Shown: positions 16,462 through 25,394 of the stretch, in pieces
Layout: every line of letters begins with the position of its first letter
Position numbering within the stretch: the first letter of the stretch is position 1
Assembly: GCF_009796745.1 (NCBI RefSeq)
Contig: NZ_CP047024.1
Location: forward strand, 4,526,001 to 4,590,000
Source of the DNA: Paraglaciecola sp. L1A13
Lineage (GTDB): Bacteria; Pseudomonadota; Gammaproteobacteria; Enterobacterales; Alteromonadaceae
DNA: 64,000 nt
Direction: 5' to 3'
Position numbers and translations under genes: made by a program
Notes under the pieces: model-generated
What the model was told of the DNA's origin: nothing
The model's input: the letters and a program-made list of their open reading frames with translations, nothing else
Database searches by the model: none

Positions 16462-17259
16462 TCACTTACTAAAACTGTGGGCATCAGACGGAAAGCTTCC
16501 GTCCTTCACTTCTTGAATATATTGGCTAACTGCGGTACGCATATCGCCCGTTTCCTGCAGGTAGTTTTTGGAGAATTTGGGCATGTAGTTGGCACTTATA
16601 CCAAACATATCGTGCATGACAAGGATTTGTCCATCCGTATCAGGCCCCGCGCCAATACCAATAACCGGGATATCGATCGCTTGTGAAATCGCAGCGGCTA
16701 ATTCTGTCGGAACACACTCGAGTACCAACAACTGTATTCCAGCAGCGGCCATTTCTTTGGCTTGCTCAAGCATTTGCTCAGCTTGTAAGTCGTCACGACC
16801 CTGTACTTTAAAGCCACCAAAAACGTGTACCGATTGTGGCGTTAATCCTAAGTGACCACATACTGGGACGCCACGCTCGTTCAAACCCTTGATACTTTCA
16901 AGCAACCAACGTCCGCCTTCAAGCTTAACCATACTTGCGCCAGCAGCCATTAACTTTGCTGCATTAAGGTAAGTTTGTTGTGGAGTGGAATATGACATAA
17001 AAGGCATGTCCGCTATAACAAATGCACGTTCAACACCTTTACGCACAGCACGTGTGTGATAAGCCACATCATCAATACTTACGCCTAGTGTGTCGTCACA
17101 GCCTTGCAGGACCATGCCCAACGAATCACCAATCAACAGTACGTCTATCCCTTGCTCATCAAACAACTTTGAGAAGCTCGCATCATAGGCGGTAAGCGCA
17201 CTAATTTTTTCGCTTTGTTGCTTCATTTTCAACAACGTGGAAGTTGTGACTTTTTTCAT
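16462..17259 (-). CDS. panB: 3-methyl-2-oxobutanoate hydroxymethyltransferase PanB
   Basis: 265 residues (E. coli 264). It adds a hydroxymethyl group from methylene-tetrahydrofolate to 2-oxoisovalerate, the first step of pantothenate synthesis. T-A-Y-D-A-S-F-S near 23, [10 protein letters not shown] near 43-52, D-M-P-F-M-S-Y near 82, K-L-E-G-G near 112 and C-V-P-T-E-L-A near 178 are family blocks. TGGAG lies 8 nt before the ATG. panC starts 7 bp after its stop. Confidence 0.96.
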   Translation of the reverse strand: MKKVTTSTLLKMKQQSEKISALTAYDASFSKLFDEQGIDVLLIGDSLGMVLQGCDDTLGVSIDDVAYHTRAVRKGVERAFVIADMPFMSYSTPQQTYLNAAKLMAAGASMVKLEGGRWLLESIKGLNERGVPVCGHLGLTPQSVHVFGGFKVQGRDDLQAEQMLEQAKEMAAAGIQLLVLECVPTELAAAISQAIDIPVIGIGAGPDTDGQILVMHDMFGISANYMPKFSKNYLQETGDMRTAVSQYIQEVKDGSFPSDAHSFSK

Positions 17260-17345
17260 TTTGAATCACTCCAGTACGATGAACACTAAATAGAGCTTGA
17301 GTAAATCAGGCACTATACGGATTTTTTAACGGATTTCTATCACAC

Positions 17346-17834
17346 TCATTTATACGGTAATTTTTCCAACCCATTTAATGGGCAATTATTGAGCATAGAG
17401 GTCAATTTTGTACCACAAGGCAAGGTTAGATCTGAAGCGATTTCATGTAAGGGATACAAAACAAATTCTCTTTGCTTCATTCCATAATGCGGAACAGTAA
17501 GTTCTTTTGAATCAATAACTTGATCTGAAAAAAGTAGGATATCCAGATCCAAAGTACGGGGCCCCCAACGTTCAGCTTTACGCTCTCGCCCGTGGTCTAA
17601 TTCAATTTTTTGTAAGCAGTGAAGAAATTTTACAGGAGGTAAGTCAGTTTGCAACTCGACCACGGCATTAACATAGCTAGGCTGATCCTGCGGACCCATA
17701 GGACGGCTAACATACAAACTCGATGTTGCCGATATATGCGTATCAATAATCGCCTCTATTGCTTGCAAGGCGTTCGATATTTGTTGTTCTGGCTCGGCTA
17801 GGTTACTACCTAGCCCAACGAATACACGGCTCAT
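17346..17834 (-). CDS. folK: 2-amino-4-hydroxy-6-hydroxymethyldihydropteridine pyrophosphokinase FolK
   Basis: 162 residues. FolK transfers pyrophosphate from ATP to the pterin in folate synthesis. V-G-L-G-S-N-L at the N-terminus, S-S-L-Y, P-Q-D-Q-P-S-Y-V-N-A-V near 50, and R-W-G-P-R-T-L-D-L-D-I-L-L near 89-101 with the two metal-binding Asp residues are all intact. Its ATG overlaps the pcnB stop (ATGA read on the minus strand, 17831-17834), so it is coupled to pcnB. panB starts 86 bp further downstream. Confidence 0.95.
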   Translation of the reverse strand: MSRVFVGLGSNLAEPEQQISNALQAIEAIIDTHISATSSLYVSRPMGPQDQPSYVNAVVELQTDLPPVKFLHCLQKIELDHGRERKAERWGPRTLDLDILLFSDQVIDSKELTVPHYGMKQREFVLYPLHEIASDLTLPCGTKLTSMLNNCPLNGLEKLPYK

Positions 17835-19216
17835 TGCGTGGCTTTCTTCTTGCCTCGATAACGACTTCTACGCTTAGGGCCGCCACCTTCTTTATCACGT
17901 AAAGCTTTCATCATAGTTTGACGTTCTTCGGGGTCAACATCTTGAAAATCAGTCCACCACTGAGCAAGCGTTAATAACTCTCCACCTTCTATCTGCGCAC
18001 GGATCAATAAGAAATCGTAGGCTGCCCTAAACTTCGGATGTTCAAGCATTTGTAACGCTCTACGTCCGTAACGTTTTGGTAGGCGCTGTTGAAGTTGCCA
18101 AATCTCACGTACGGTAATGGTAAAGCGTTTAGGGATCATAATGCGCTGAATTTGGCGATGTAGTACATCGCTCAAGGCTAAATTAAAGGCATCAAAATGA
18201 TTCAAGCCGCCTTCAACCATATGTTGCTGACAACGCTCTTCTAGGGGATACCACAACAAAGCTGCAAAGATGAAAGCAGGTGTCACTTTCATATCTGAAT
18301 TGATTCGGTTGTCGGTATTCATCAGCACTTGTTCAATAAAGGCTAATTCGCGGCTGTTTTGTGTCTTCAGCAAAGGCCCTAATTGTGGGAACAATTGTTC
18401 AAACAAATTAAATTCATTCAACAACTTGTATGTTTCTAAGCCTTGTCCTGATAATAATAATTTTAATACTTCTTCAAACAAACGAGCAGGCGGAATATTT
18501 GCCATTAAAGGCGCAAGTTCATACATTGGTTTCGCTGTCTCAGGGCTGATTTTCATCCCTAGCTTAACGGCAAAACGTACGGCCCGTAACATACGAACTG
18601 GGTCTTCACGATAGCGTGTTGCAGGGTCACCGATCATACTTATTTCGCGGTTTTTGATGGCCTGCATGCCTTGAGCAAAATCGTGGATACTGAAATCCGC
18701 AATATTATAATACATGGCATTAACGGTGAAATCTCGGCGCTCAGCATCTTCTTCAATACTGCCAAAGACGTTATCGCGTAATAACTGACCATGATCGCTT
18801 TGTTTACTTAAATGTTGCTCTTCAGCGTTATCATCTTGGCTAGGATGATGACCACGAAAAGTCGCCACCTCAATAATTTCACGACCGAAAACCACGTGAG
18901 CAAGCCGGAATCTGCGTCCAATTAGTCTGCAATTCCTGAACAACTCCTTGACCTGCTCAGGCGTTGCGTTGGTTGTCACATCAAAGTCTTTGGGTTTCTT
19001 ACCCAATAAGATGTCACGTACACACCCACCAACCAAATAAGCTTGGTAGCCATTGTTATGCAGTCGATATAGAACCTTTAGCGCATTATCACTGATATCA
19101 CTGCGTGATACCGGATGTTCAGCACGAGGAATAATATTGGCAACAAGAGTGGTTTTAGCCGTGCTCGGCGTGCTTTTAAACGCCTCTTTAACCTTGTTGA
19201 TTACGCGAGAAATAAT
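17831..19216 (-). CDS. pcnB: Poly(A) polymerase I PcnB, apparent AUU start codon
   Basis: 461 residues if started at the ATT at 19216-19214. The conserved reading continues well upstream of the first usual start (TTG 19036) as P-R-A-E-H-P-V-S-R-S-D-I-S-D-N-A-L-K-V-L-Y-R, matching E. coli PcnB, and there is no ATG, GTG or TTG between 19036 and the upstream stop. GGAG at 19228-19225 lies 8 nt before ATT, and I-I-S-R-V-I-N lines up with the E. coli start I-F-T-R-V-A-N, which is known to use AUU. L-V-G-G-C-V-R-D and D77-F-D79 form the nucleotidyltransferase site. It adds 3' poly(A) tails that speed RNA decay; the C-terminus is Arg/Lys rich. Confidence 0.9.
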   Translation of the reverse strand: MISRVINKVKEAFKSTPSTAKTTLVANIIPRAEHPVSRSDISDNALKVLYRLHNNGYQAYLVGGCVRDILLGKKPKDFDVTTNATPEQVKELFRNCRLIGRRFRLAHVVFGREIIEVATFRGHHPSQDDNAEEQHLSKQSDHGQLLRDNVFGSIEEDAERRDFTVNAMYYNIADFSIHDFAQGMQAIKNREISMIGDPATRYREDPVRMLRAVRFAVKLGMKISPETAKPMYELAPLMANIPPARLFEEVLKLLLSGQGLETYKLLNEFNLFEQLFPQLGPLLKTQNSRELAFIEQVLMNTDNRINSDMKVTPAFIFAALLWYPLEERCQQHMVEGGLNHFDAFNLALSDVLHRQIQRIMIPKRFTITVREIWQLQQRLPKRYGRRALQMLEHPKFRAAYDFLLIRAQIEGGELLTLAQWWTDFQDVDPEERQTMMKALRDKEGGGPKRRSRYRGKKKATQ

Positions 19217-19270
19217 AAGTTCAGCTCCATGATTAAGGAATACCCATACTGGGGATTTTGACGCGTGCGA

Positions 19271-20200
19271 TCATATACTGTCTGGCGCGTCAATTCTATT
19301 GTCAAACGCATTCGCCCTATTGGCAATTAGCGCTTCGTTCCAGTTGCTTTGTGCCCAGCGCAGTATTTCTTCTACAGTGGCATTAGTCATGTTATGCGGC
19401 ACATTTAAACCAAGAATACCCAAAGCGGAACATAAATTACTCGCAGCACGTTCATTTATCAATGCCGGCGCGTGATTCTGTTTACTTAATTTTTGGCCAT
19501 TCTCGCCTAACACTAATGGCAGATGCATATAAATCGGCGCAGGTAGCTTGAAAATCCTATACAACGCTAACTGAAAGGCTGTAGCAGGCAAAATGTCTGC
19601 ACCTCGCACTACTTCGGTGATCCCAGCGTGAATATCGTCCACCACAACGGCAAGTTGATATGCATATAAACCGTCTTTTCGACGCAGAATGAAGTCTTCG
19701 TTCACCTCATCGTTAAAAACAATTGGCCCTAACGCTATATCGATCATTTCCCTAACACCGACAGTATTGCGCAATACTGCGGCGCAGCCCTGAGAAGCAA
19801 GAGTTAATTCTGAACATGGACAGGGTTGACCCTTAGGATTAGCTAAACGCTGCTTTCGCGTACATTGACAATAGTAACTATGGCCATTGTTAAATAATGC
19901 GCTTAATGCTTGTTCATAGTACTGGTGGCTATCGTGCTGGTAAATGACCTTATCATCCCAATAAAGCCCATGCTGCTCCAACGTATTTTTAATAAGCGTG
20001 TCCGCGCCCTTTTGTTCTCGGGGCGGGTCAATGTCTTCAATGCGCAGTAACCACTTGCCACCCATTTGACGGGCACGCAAATAACTGCCCAGTGCGGCCA
20101 CTAAAGAACCTAAATGCAGAGGTCCGGAGGGAGACGGTGCAAACCGCCCCACATAGCGCTCATTTTGATTGGCGCTATTTTCAGCGAAAGGCAGTTTCAT
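19271..20200 (-). CDS. gluQ: Glutamyl-Q tRNA(Asp) synthetase GluQ
   Basis: 309 residues, a truncated glutamyl-tRNA synthetase without an anticodon-binding domain. It attaches glutamate to queuosine in tRNA(Asp). F-A-P-S-P-S-G-P-L-H-L-G-S (20-32) is the HIGH-type ATP site, L-R-I-E-D-I-D-P-P-R-E follows near 51, zinc-type cysteines Y-Y-C-Q-C and C-P-C-S lie near 108-127, and K-L-S-K-Q-N is the KMSKS motif. It lies downstream of dksA, as in E. coli. The window also encodes queG, the last step of queuosine synthesis. Confidence 0.94.
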   Translation of the reverse strand: MKLPFAENSANQNERYVGRFAPSPSGPLHLGSLVAALGSYLRARQMGGKWLLRIEDIDPPREQKGADTLIKNTLEQHGLYWDDKVIYQHDSHQYYEQALSALFNNGHSYYCQCTRKQRLANPKGQPCPCSELTLASQGCAAVLRNTVGVREMIDIALGPIVFNDEVNEDFILRRKDGLYAYQLAVVVDDIHAGITEVVRGADILPATAFQLALYRIFKLPAPIYMHLPLVLGENGQKLSKQNHAPALINERAASNLCSALGILGLNVPHNMTNATVEEILRWAQSNWNEALIANRANAFDNRIDAPDSI

Positions 20201-20215
20201 TAATTCATATGCACA

Positions 20216-20242
20216 AAAAAAGCTGCATTGAGCAGCTTTTTT
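20216..20242 (-). terminator. Terminator after dksA
   Basis: AAAAAAGCTGC (20216-20226), loop ATTGA, GCAGCTTTTTT (20232-20242). Read on the minus strand it ends dksA with a T tract, although gluQ follows within 60 bp and may be reached by read-through. Confidence 0.85.
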
Positions 20243-20256
20243 AGCAATTCGAGGAG

Positions 20257-20706
20257 TTACCCTTGAAGCTGCTTTTCTTTTATTTCAGCTAATGTTTTGC
20301 AATCGATACATAAATCAGCAGTGGGGCGCGCTTCTAAACGTCTCACACCAATTTCAATACCACAGGTATCACAGAAGCCGAAATCATCTTCTTCAATACG
20401 CTTAAGGGTTTTTTCGATTTTTTTAATCAATTTACGTTCACGGTCACGTGTTCGAAGTTCAATACTGAACTCTTCTTCCTGAGCTGCCCTGTCGACAGGA
20501 TCAGGAAAGTTTGCCGCTTCATCTTGCATATGATGAACTGTGCGATCTACTTCTTGACGTAACTGGTCGCGCCATGCTTTTAACAACAAACGGAAATGCT
20601 CCATTTGTTTGTCATTCATGTATTCCTCGCCTGCTTTCTCCTGATAGGGAGTAAGTCCAGCTAAGGCTAATAATCCGAGTGTTTTCATGGTGTTTCCTGT
20701 TGGCAT
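20257..20706 (-). CDS. dksA: RNA polymerase-binding transcription factor DksA
   Basis: 149 residues from ATG 20706, chosen because AAGGAG lies 9 nt upstream and the N-terminus ([18 protein letters not shown]) matches E. coli DksA; the frame stays open to 20823. DksA enters the RNA polymerase secondary channel and with ppGpp alters promoter choice during starvation. The coiled-coil tip region [11 protein letters not shown] and the four-cysteine zinc finger C-D-T-C-G...C-I-D-C are intact. Confidence 0.96.
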   Translation of the reverse strand: MPTGNTMKTLGLLALAGLTPYQEKAGEEYMNDKQMEHFRLLLKAWRDQLRQEVDRTVHHMQDEAANFPDPVDRAAQEEEFSIELRTRDRERKLIKKIEKTLKRIEEDDFGFCDTCGIEIGVRRLEARPTADLCIDCKTLAEIKEKQLQG

Positions 20707-20872
20707 CAGCCAATTCTCCTTAACTACGAGCACAGGACGATTTTGTGCAAGCGGATATGTATAACAGAAAGAAATACCGCTGGCAATTTTGCGCACTGAC
20801 CTACTGTACTTGCTAAAAACCAATTTCCGACGGGCAATATGGCGATGTCGGCGAAAAAATCAACTTTTATTT

Positions 20873-21577
20873 TCAGTCGATTACACAGAGCCGTTGATTT
20901 AGCGTAATATTTTGTTCGTCGATGACACACGAGTATGCCAAAATTTCGACTCCTGCAGCAATAGCCTGTTTGAAGCATTCTGCGTATTTAGGATCAATAT
21001 GCTCCGCGACTTTGACACTATCGATACCCGTGTGCTGAACACAAAACAGTAAAACAGCACGATTACCTTGTTCCACCATAGCAGCTAATTCACGCAAATG
21101 TTTCTGACCACGCACAGTCTTGGCATCAGGAAAATATCCCTGACCCGATTCAAGTAACGTCACTGACTTCACTTCAAGGTAACAATCTTTTTGTCCCACC
21201 CCGGTAAGTAAGAAGTCGATACGGCTGTTTTCATGGCCAAAACGAACTTCAGGTCGAATGTTATCATACCCAACAAGTTCGGCGACCCGTTCACGCTGCA
21301 AAGCTTCACCAACGACTTTATTGGCATTATTAGTATTAATACCAATCCAATGTCCTTTTGCCGTTACCCCTATCTCCCAAGTATAGTTTAGTTTTCGTTT
21401 TGGATTATTACTTGGTGATAACCAAACTTGCATATTATGCTCAGCGCAGCCGGTCATGGCGCCCGTGTTAGGACAATGCGCTATTACCTCTTCACCATTT
21501 AACAATGTCACGTCTGTTAAGAACCGTTTGTAACGTTTTATTAATACGCCTTCAATCAAACTGTTATTAAATTGCAT
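20873..21577 (-). CDS. sfsA: SfsA family DNA-binding / sugar fermentation stimulation protein
   Basis: 234 residues, the E. coli length. Family features are L-I-E-G-V-L-I-K-R-Y-K-R-F near the N-terminus, the C-P-N-T-G-A-M-T-G-C segment near 35, R-I-D-F-L-L near 112 and Y-L-E-V-K-S-V-T-L near 130, the last two recalling a nuclease-like fold. E. coli SfsA was linked to maltose gene expression and binds DNA; its real function is not settled. It sits upstream of dksA as in E. coli, and diverges from pepB. Confidence 0.93.
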   Translation of the reverse strand: MQFNNSLIEGVLIKRYKRFLTDVTLLNGEEVIAHCPNTGAMTGCAEHNMQVWLSPSNNPKRKLNYTWEIGVTAKGHWIGINTNNANKVVGEALQRERVAELVGYDNIRPEVRFGHENSRIDFLLTGVGQKDCYLEVKSVTLLESGQGYFPDAKTVRGQKHLRELAAMVEQGNRAVLLFCVQHTGIDSVKVAEHIDPKYAECFKQAIAAGVEILAYSCVIDEQNITLNQRLCVID

Positions 21578-21645
21578 TTATCACCATACTGTTAATCGTC
21601 ACAAAATTGCTATGATATTGGCTTACTTTCTCTTAGGAGTGTTTT

Positions 21646-22929
21646 ATGTCTCGACTTTCTATTCAACTGTCTACTTCAGCCGCACCTGCTCATTGGGGCA
21701 AGAATGCTTTGCTGTCGTTCGACAATGAAAGCGCTACAATCCACCTGTTATCTGATGATCCTCAACATCGAATCATTCGCCGTGCTGCCCGCATTCTAGA
21801 CGGTTTGACGTTAGATTTCGTTACTTTATGCGGCAAATGGCATATCGAACAACAATGGGCATTTGCCTGCAGTTTCAGCAACACAAAAAAACAACATCGT
21901 ATTCAATGGGCTGACGACGATAATAGCAATACGTTAACGCAGCGCTATCAAGCATTGGTTTTCACCCGTAATCAAACCAACGCCACACCTGAGGATTTAT
22001 CCCCCGAAAAGTTGGCTAGCAGCAGCACTGAGTGGTTAACCAGCTTAAGCCCTAGCTACGTCAGTGCGAAGCAATGGACCGGTGAAGAATTAGTTGAACA
22101 GCAATGGCACGGCCTTTACAACGTAGGTCGCGGCAGTGCACGCCCTCCTGTGATGTTGGAAGTGGATTATAACCCAACAGGCGATCCGCTCGCACCAGTG
22201 AGTGCAGCGTTAGTGGGTAAAGGCATTACATTTGATAGCGGTGGTTATAGCATTAAAAGTAGTGAAGGCATGCTGCATATGAAATGTGATATGGGCGGGG
22301 CGGCCATGGTGACTGGCGGTCTTGGTTTGGCGATTATGCAAGGCTTGAATAAGCGCGTAAAACTCTACTTATGCTGTGCTGAGAATTTGATTAGCGGTCA
22401 TGCATACAAACTAGGGGATATTATCACCTATAAAAATGGTACCACAGTAGAGATAGTCAATACTGATGCCGAAGGCCGTTTAGTATTGGCGGATGGTTTA
22501 ATTGCAGCAACTGAAACTCAGGCACCTTTAATCATCAATGCGGCGACACTGACAGGCGCTGCAAGTGTGGCGCTAGGTCGAGATTACAACGCATTTTTTG
22601 CATTAGACAAAAACCTTATGCAACGTATGCTAGGTTACGCAACAGACGAAAATGAACCTGCGTGGCCATTACCGCTAGAAACATGGCATCAAGAAAAATG
22701 TCCTTCTAATTACGCGGATACGGCGAACAGTCGGGTACAAAAAGGTGGTGGTGCAGGTGGAGCATCGAATGCTGCGGGTTTCTTGTCACGTTTTGTAGGG
22801 AATGATGGTCAAGGTTGGTTGCATATGGATCTAGCGGCAGCATTTAATGACAGTGCTGATGCTTATTCACCTGCTGGCGCATCCGCCATGGGAATTCGCA
22901 CCATCGCTAAAGCGTTGTTAGAAGAATAA
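21646..22929 (+). CDS. pepB: Aminopeptidase PepB (M17 family)
   Basis: 427 residues, identical in length to E. coli PepB and closer to it than to PepA. M17 enzymes remove N-terminal residues from peptides using two metal ions in a hexamer. G-K-G-I-T-F-D-S-G-G-Y-S-I-K (about 191-204), M-K-C-D-M-G-G-A-A near 209-217 and N-T-D-A-E-G-R-L (about 272-279) carry the metal and bicarbonate ligands. TTAGGAG precedes the ATG. No iscX or fdx neighbour, so the E. coli context is not kept. Cytoplasmic. Confidence 0.94.
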   Translation: MSRLSIQLSTSAAPAHWGKNALLSFDNESATIHLLSDDPQHRIIRRAARILDGLTLDFVTLCGKWHIEQQWAFACSFSNTKKQHRIQWADDDNSNTLTQRYQALVFTRNQTNATPEDLSPEKLASSSTEWLTSLSPSYVSAKQWTGEELVEQQWHGLYNVGRGSARPPVMLEVDYNPTGDPLAPVSAALVGKGITFDSGGYSIKSSEGMLHMKCDMGGAAMVTGGLGLAIMQGLNKRVKLYLCCAENLISGHAYKLGDIITYKNGTTVEIVNTDAEGRLVLADGLIAATETQAPLIINAATLTGAASVALGRDYNAFFALDKNLMQRMLGYATDENEPAWPLPLETWHQEKCPSNYADTANSRVQKGGGAGGASNAAGFLSRFVGNDGQGWLHMDLAAAFNDSADAYSPAGASAMGIRTIAKALLEE

Positions 22930-23042
22930 TACATTAGCGAATATCTCTATAAAACACACACGTTTCTATGTTTTACCTAGGCGCCATTAAAACCGGCCCT
23001 AGGTTTATACCTTACGAAAGTGTGCAGCAGGATTTATGTTTG

Positions 23043-23225
23043 TTATAAGCCACCTAATCGCTCAGCGAGCACTTTGTACTTTTCAACATCTGCAGAATTA
23101 AAAATAGGTTTGCCCTGCTCGTTCTTTTCAGTGGCAATTAGCAGGCGTTCACGTTCTAATCGCTCCACTCTAATGGCTTCAATACCCAAAAATGTAGCGA
23201 CCTCGTCAACTGTCATCACACTCAT
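23043..23225 (-). CDS. Small helix-turn-helix (MerR/excisionase-like) protein
   Basis: 60 residues, preceded by AAGGAGC 6 nt before the ATG, which makes it a convincing gene despite its size. M-T-V-D-E-V-A-T-F-L-G-I-E-A-I-R-V-E-R-L-E-R-E-R has the pattern of a winged-helix recognition unit as in MerR N-termini and phage excisionases, followed by a wing-like segment N-E-Q-G-K-P-I-F-N and a helix A-D-V-E-K-Y. No partner domain is present. Convergent with pepB, and divergent from the MarC-family gene. Target unknown. Confidence 0.65.
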   Translation of the reverse strand: MSVMTVDEVATFLGIEAIRVERLERERLLIATEKNEQGKPIFNSADVEKYKVLAERLGGL

Positions 23226-23444
23226 TTTTTGCTCCTTGTTAAATTAAAATGCCAGCAATGGCAAACGCACTGTCGTTCAGTAAATGACACTCAATCAACC
23301 ATAGCAAATAATTTACCCAAATGTTTTTTTAAGCCACAAAATAAAAAATAGATAAATGTTTCAATCAGATGGGTTGTGCCTACCAGATGTTATACACTGA
23401 CAACCATATTATATTCAACATTCAGCCACCATCAGAGTAACACT

Positions 23445-24035
23445 ATGGATACTTGGTCAGCGGCCATTACATTATTTTTGATCATGGACCCCTTAGGCAA
23501 TTTGCCTGTATTCATGTCAGTATTGAAATCCATTGAACCAAAGCGTCGTCGTGTCGTATTGATTCGAGAGTTGTTATTTTCGCTGATCATCATGATGGGC
23601 TTTTTATTTAGTGGTCAAGCGGTATTAGATTTTCTCAGTGTGAAGCAAGAAACAGTAAGCATTGCTGGCGGCATTATTTTATTTTTGATTGCACTTAAAA
23701 TGATTTTTCCACAACCTGGCGGTGTTACGGGTTTACCTGCAGGTGAAGAGCCCTTTATTGTTCCGCTAGCCATTCCTATGATTGCCGGACCGTCTATTCT
23801 TGCTGCGCTGATCTTATTAGCTAATCAAGACCATAGCCGTATGCTTGACTGGTCTCTTGCACTTCTCGCTGCTTGGTTTGTGACGGCCATTATTTTGATG
23901 TTTTCCAACTTATTTCATCGCGTACTCGGCGAACGAGGACTCATCGCCATCGAACGGTTAATGGGTATGATCCTAATCATGATTTCAATTCAAATGCTAT
24001 TAGATGGCATCGGACAATTTTATTCGCTAGTGTAG
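23445..24035 (+). CDS. MarC family (YhgN-like) inner membrane protein
   Basis: 196 residues from ATG 23445 (AGAGTAACACT upstream); an upstream in-frame ATG at 23376 has no site. Six hydrophobic helices with the conserved L-F-L-I-M-D-P-L-G-N-L-P-V-F near the start and V-P-L-A-I-P-M-I-A-G-P-S near 107-118 define the MarC/UPF0056 family, closest in length to E. coli YhgN (197). The old link to multiple antibiotic resistance was not supported; transport substrate unknown. The next gene starts 22 bp after the stop. Confidence 0.88.
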   Translation: MDTWSAAITLFLIMDPLGNLPVFMSVLKSIEPKRRRVVLIRELLFSLIIMMGFLFSGQAVLDFLSVKQETVSIAGGIILFLIALKMIFPQPGGVTGLPAGEEPFIVPLAIPMIAGPSILAALILLANQDHSRMLDWSLALLAAWFVTAIILMFSNLFHRVLGERGLIAIERLMGMILIMISIQMLLDGIGQFYSLV

Positions 24036-24057
24036 ATTGCGAAACAATGGGGTAACA

Positions 24058-24648
24058 ATGAAAGACAATAAACTAACTATTTTTCAACAGGTTAGAGAGT
24101 TAGAAAGCTGGCAGGCAGTGGCTTTCTCAGCAGCATTACTAGAACGAATGCTGCCAAATTACCAACTATTTTGTGAAGCTACAGAGTTCGCCGACCCGAG
24201 TCAGTATCGCAATAGTTTGAACGTTATCTGGGAGTGGTTGGCACACCCTAAAACTAAAATCAACTTTGCTGCCCAATTAGAAAAAGTTGAATCAGCGGTG
24301 CCTGATCCAAATGATTTCGACAGTATTGGTGTTTACCCAGCTATTGATACAGCCATGTCTATGTCCGCTATTATTTTATTGTTAATGGAAGAAGATTTAC
24401 AAGGTGCTGTTGTGGTTAGTAAGCTTGCACAAGGTACCGTTGAAGCGTTTATTGAAGCGACCTCTGAAGTCGAACTAAGCGATGAAGAAATAAAGCAACA
24501 TCCATTGATGCAATGGGAAATCGAGACTCAGCAGGAACTATTAACGCTCTTAGCAAGCAGCCCTAAAAGCGCCCAAACGTGCAAAGATCTACGTGAAATT
24601 GCCATCGGGGAAGGCATGAGCAACATTGGTATTGATATCGCTCCCTAA
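24058..24648 (+). CDS. YjaG family (DUF416) protein
   Basis: 196 residues from ATG 24058, the same length as E. coli YjaG; GGGGT sits 5 nt upstream. Family features are the L-E-S-W-Q-A-V-A-F-S-A-A-L-L-E-R-M-L-P-N-Y segment, the F-x-D-P...Y-R-N-S-L-N-V-I-W-E-W-L stretch and P-A-I-D-T-A-M-S-M-S near 95. It is acidic, helical and cytoplasmic, and no catalytic motif is evident. Probably cotranscribed with the MarC-family gene. Function unknown. Confidence 0.87.
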   Translation: MKDNKLTIFQQVRELESWQAVAFSAALLERMLPNYQLFCEATEFADPSQYRNSLNVIWEWLAHPKTKINFAAQLEKVESAVPDPNDFDSIGVYPAIDTAMSMSAIILLLMEEDLQGAVVVSKLAQGTVEAFIEATSEVELSDEEIKQHPLMQWEIETQQELLTLLASSPKSAQTCKDLREIAIGEGMSNIGIDIAP

Positions 24649-24676
24649 CAATAAGCCCCGCGTGTTAAAAGCCCTG

Positions 24677-24713
24677 CTAATCCCTTTGACAAATTGAACC
24701 TCAAAGGGGTTAG
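24677..24713. terminator. Stem-loop between convergent yjaG-like gene and rsmD
   Basis: CTAATCCCTTTGA (24677-24689) pairs with TCAAAGGGGTTAG (24701-24713) over 13 positions (one G:T) with an 11-nt loop. The T tract is poor on both strands, so termination is likely but not certain. Confidence 0.6.
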
Positions 24714-24722
24714 ATTTAGCGT

Positions 24723-25310
24723 CTAATCGACTTGGTATAAACTCGCGGTAACCTGACTACTTTGATTCTGTTTCAATAACCGCCAAGTTGATGGCACCAT
24801 ATATTGAGCATTCTGTGTTTCACACTCGATGTATATCAAACCATTTTCATTCAGTAGACCTTGCTGTTGAATTTTTTCTATAGCCCCTGGTAACAAGTTT
24901 TTGTTAAACGGAGGGTCGAGAAAAATTAAATCAAATGAATCTTCTAGTTTTGCTAGATAACGTAACGAGTCTGCGCATATCACTTCGGCGCTTAGTGTTG
25001 ACACTTTTAAGTGGGCGAGATTATTGCGCAAATTAGCCGCAACCTTTTTGTCCAGCTCAATAAACGTCACATGCTTAGCGTAGCGGGATAGTGCTTCAAA
25101 CCCTAAACCGCCACTTCCGGCGAAAGCATCTAAACAACGGCTATTTTGGGTATGTGCCATTAGCCAATTAAATAGCGTTTCTTTATTACGATCCGTTGTA
25201 GGACGCAGCCCTTGTACGTCCATGACCGGTAATTTACGCCCACGCCACTGGCCACTTATGATACGAATTGCGCCATTGGCGGCTTGAGTCTTTTTTACGT
25301 CTCGCTTCAT
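24723..25310 (-). CDS. rsmD: 16S rRNA (guanine966-N2)-methyltransferase RsmD
   Basis: 195 residues (E. coli 198). I-I-S-G-Q-W-R-G-R-K-L-P near the N-terminus, R-P-T-T-D-R-N-K-E-T-L-F-N-W-L near 36-50, SAM motif L-D-A-F-A-G-S-G-G-L-G-F-E-A and the N2-methylase motif L-D-P-P-F (about 140-144) are intact. It methylates G966 in assembled 30S subunits. Diverges from ftsY, as in E. coli. Confidence 0.95.
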   Translation of the reverse strand: MKRDVKKTQAANGAIRIISGQWRGRKLPVMDVQGLRPTTDRNKETLFNWLMAHTQNSRCLDAFAGSGGLGFEALSRYAKHVTFIELDKKVAANLRNNLAHLKVSTLSAEVICADSLRYLAKLEDSFDLIFLDPPFNKNLLPGAIEKIQQQGLLNENGLIYIECETQNAQYMVPSTWRLLKQNQSSQVTASLYQVD

Positions 25311-25394
25311 TTATATTAGAAATGTTATGATTGCTGCAAACATACGTAAGTGTACTCAATTAACTCAACGATTTTCCAAGGATTTCTAGTCAAT

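Noticed and set aside
16321..16686. 121-codon open frame on the + strand across panC and panB
   Set aside because: It runs antisense to two strongly conserved genes and has no ribosome binding site or recognisable domain.
17831..19036. pcnB starting at TTG 19036
   Set aside because: This would cut away the conserved N-terminal 60 residues and start inside the L-V-G-G nucleotide-binding motif.
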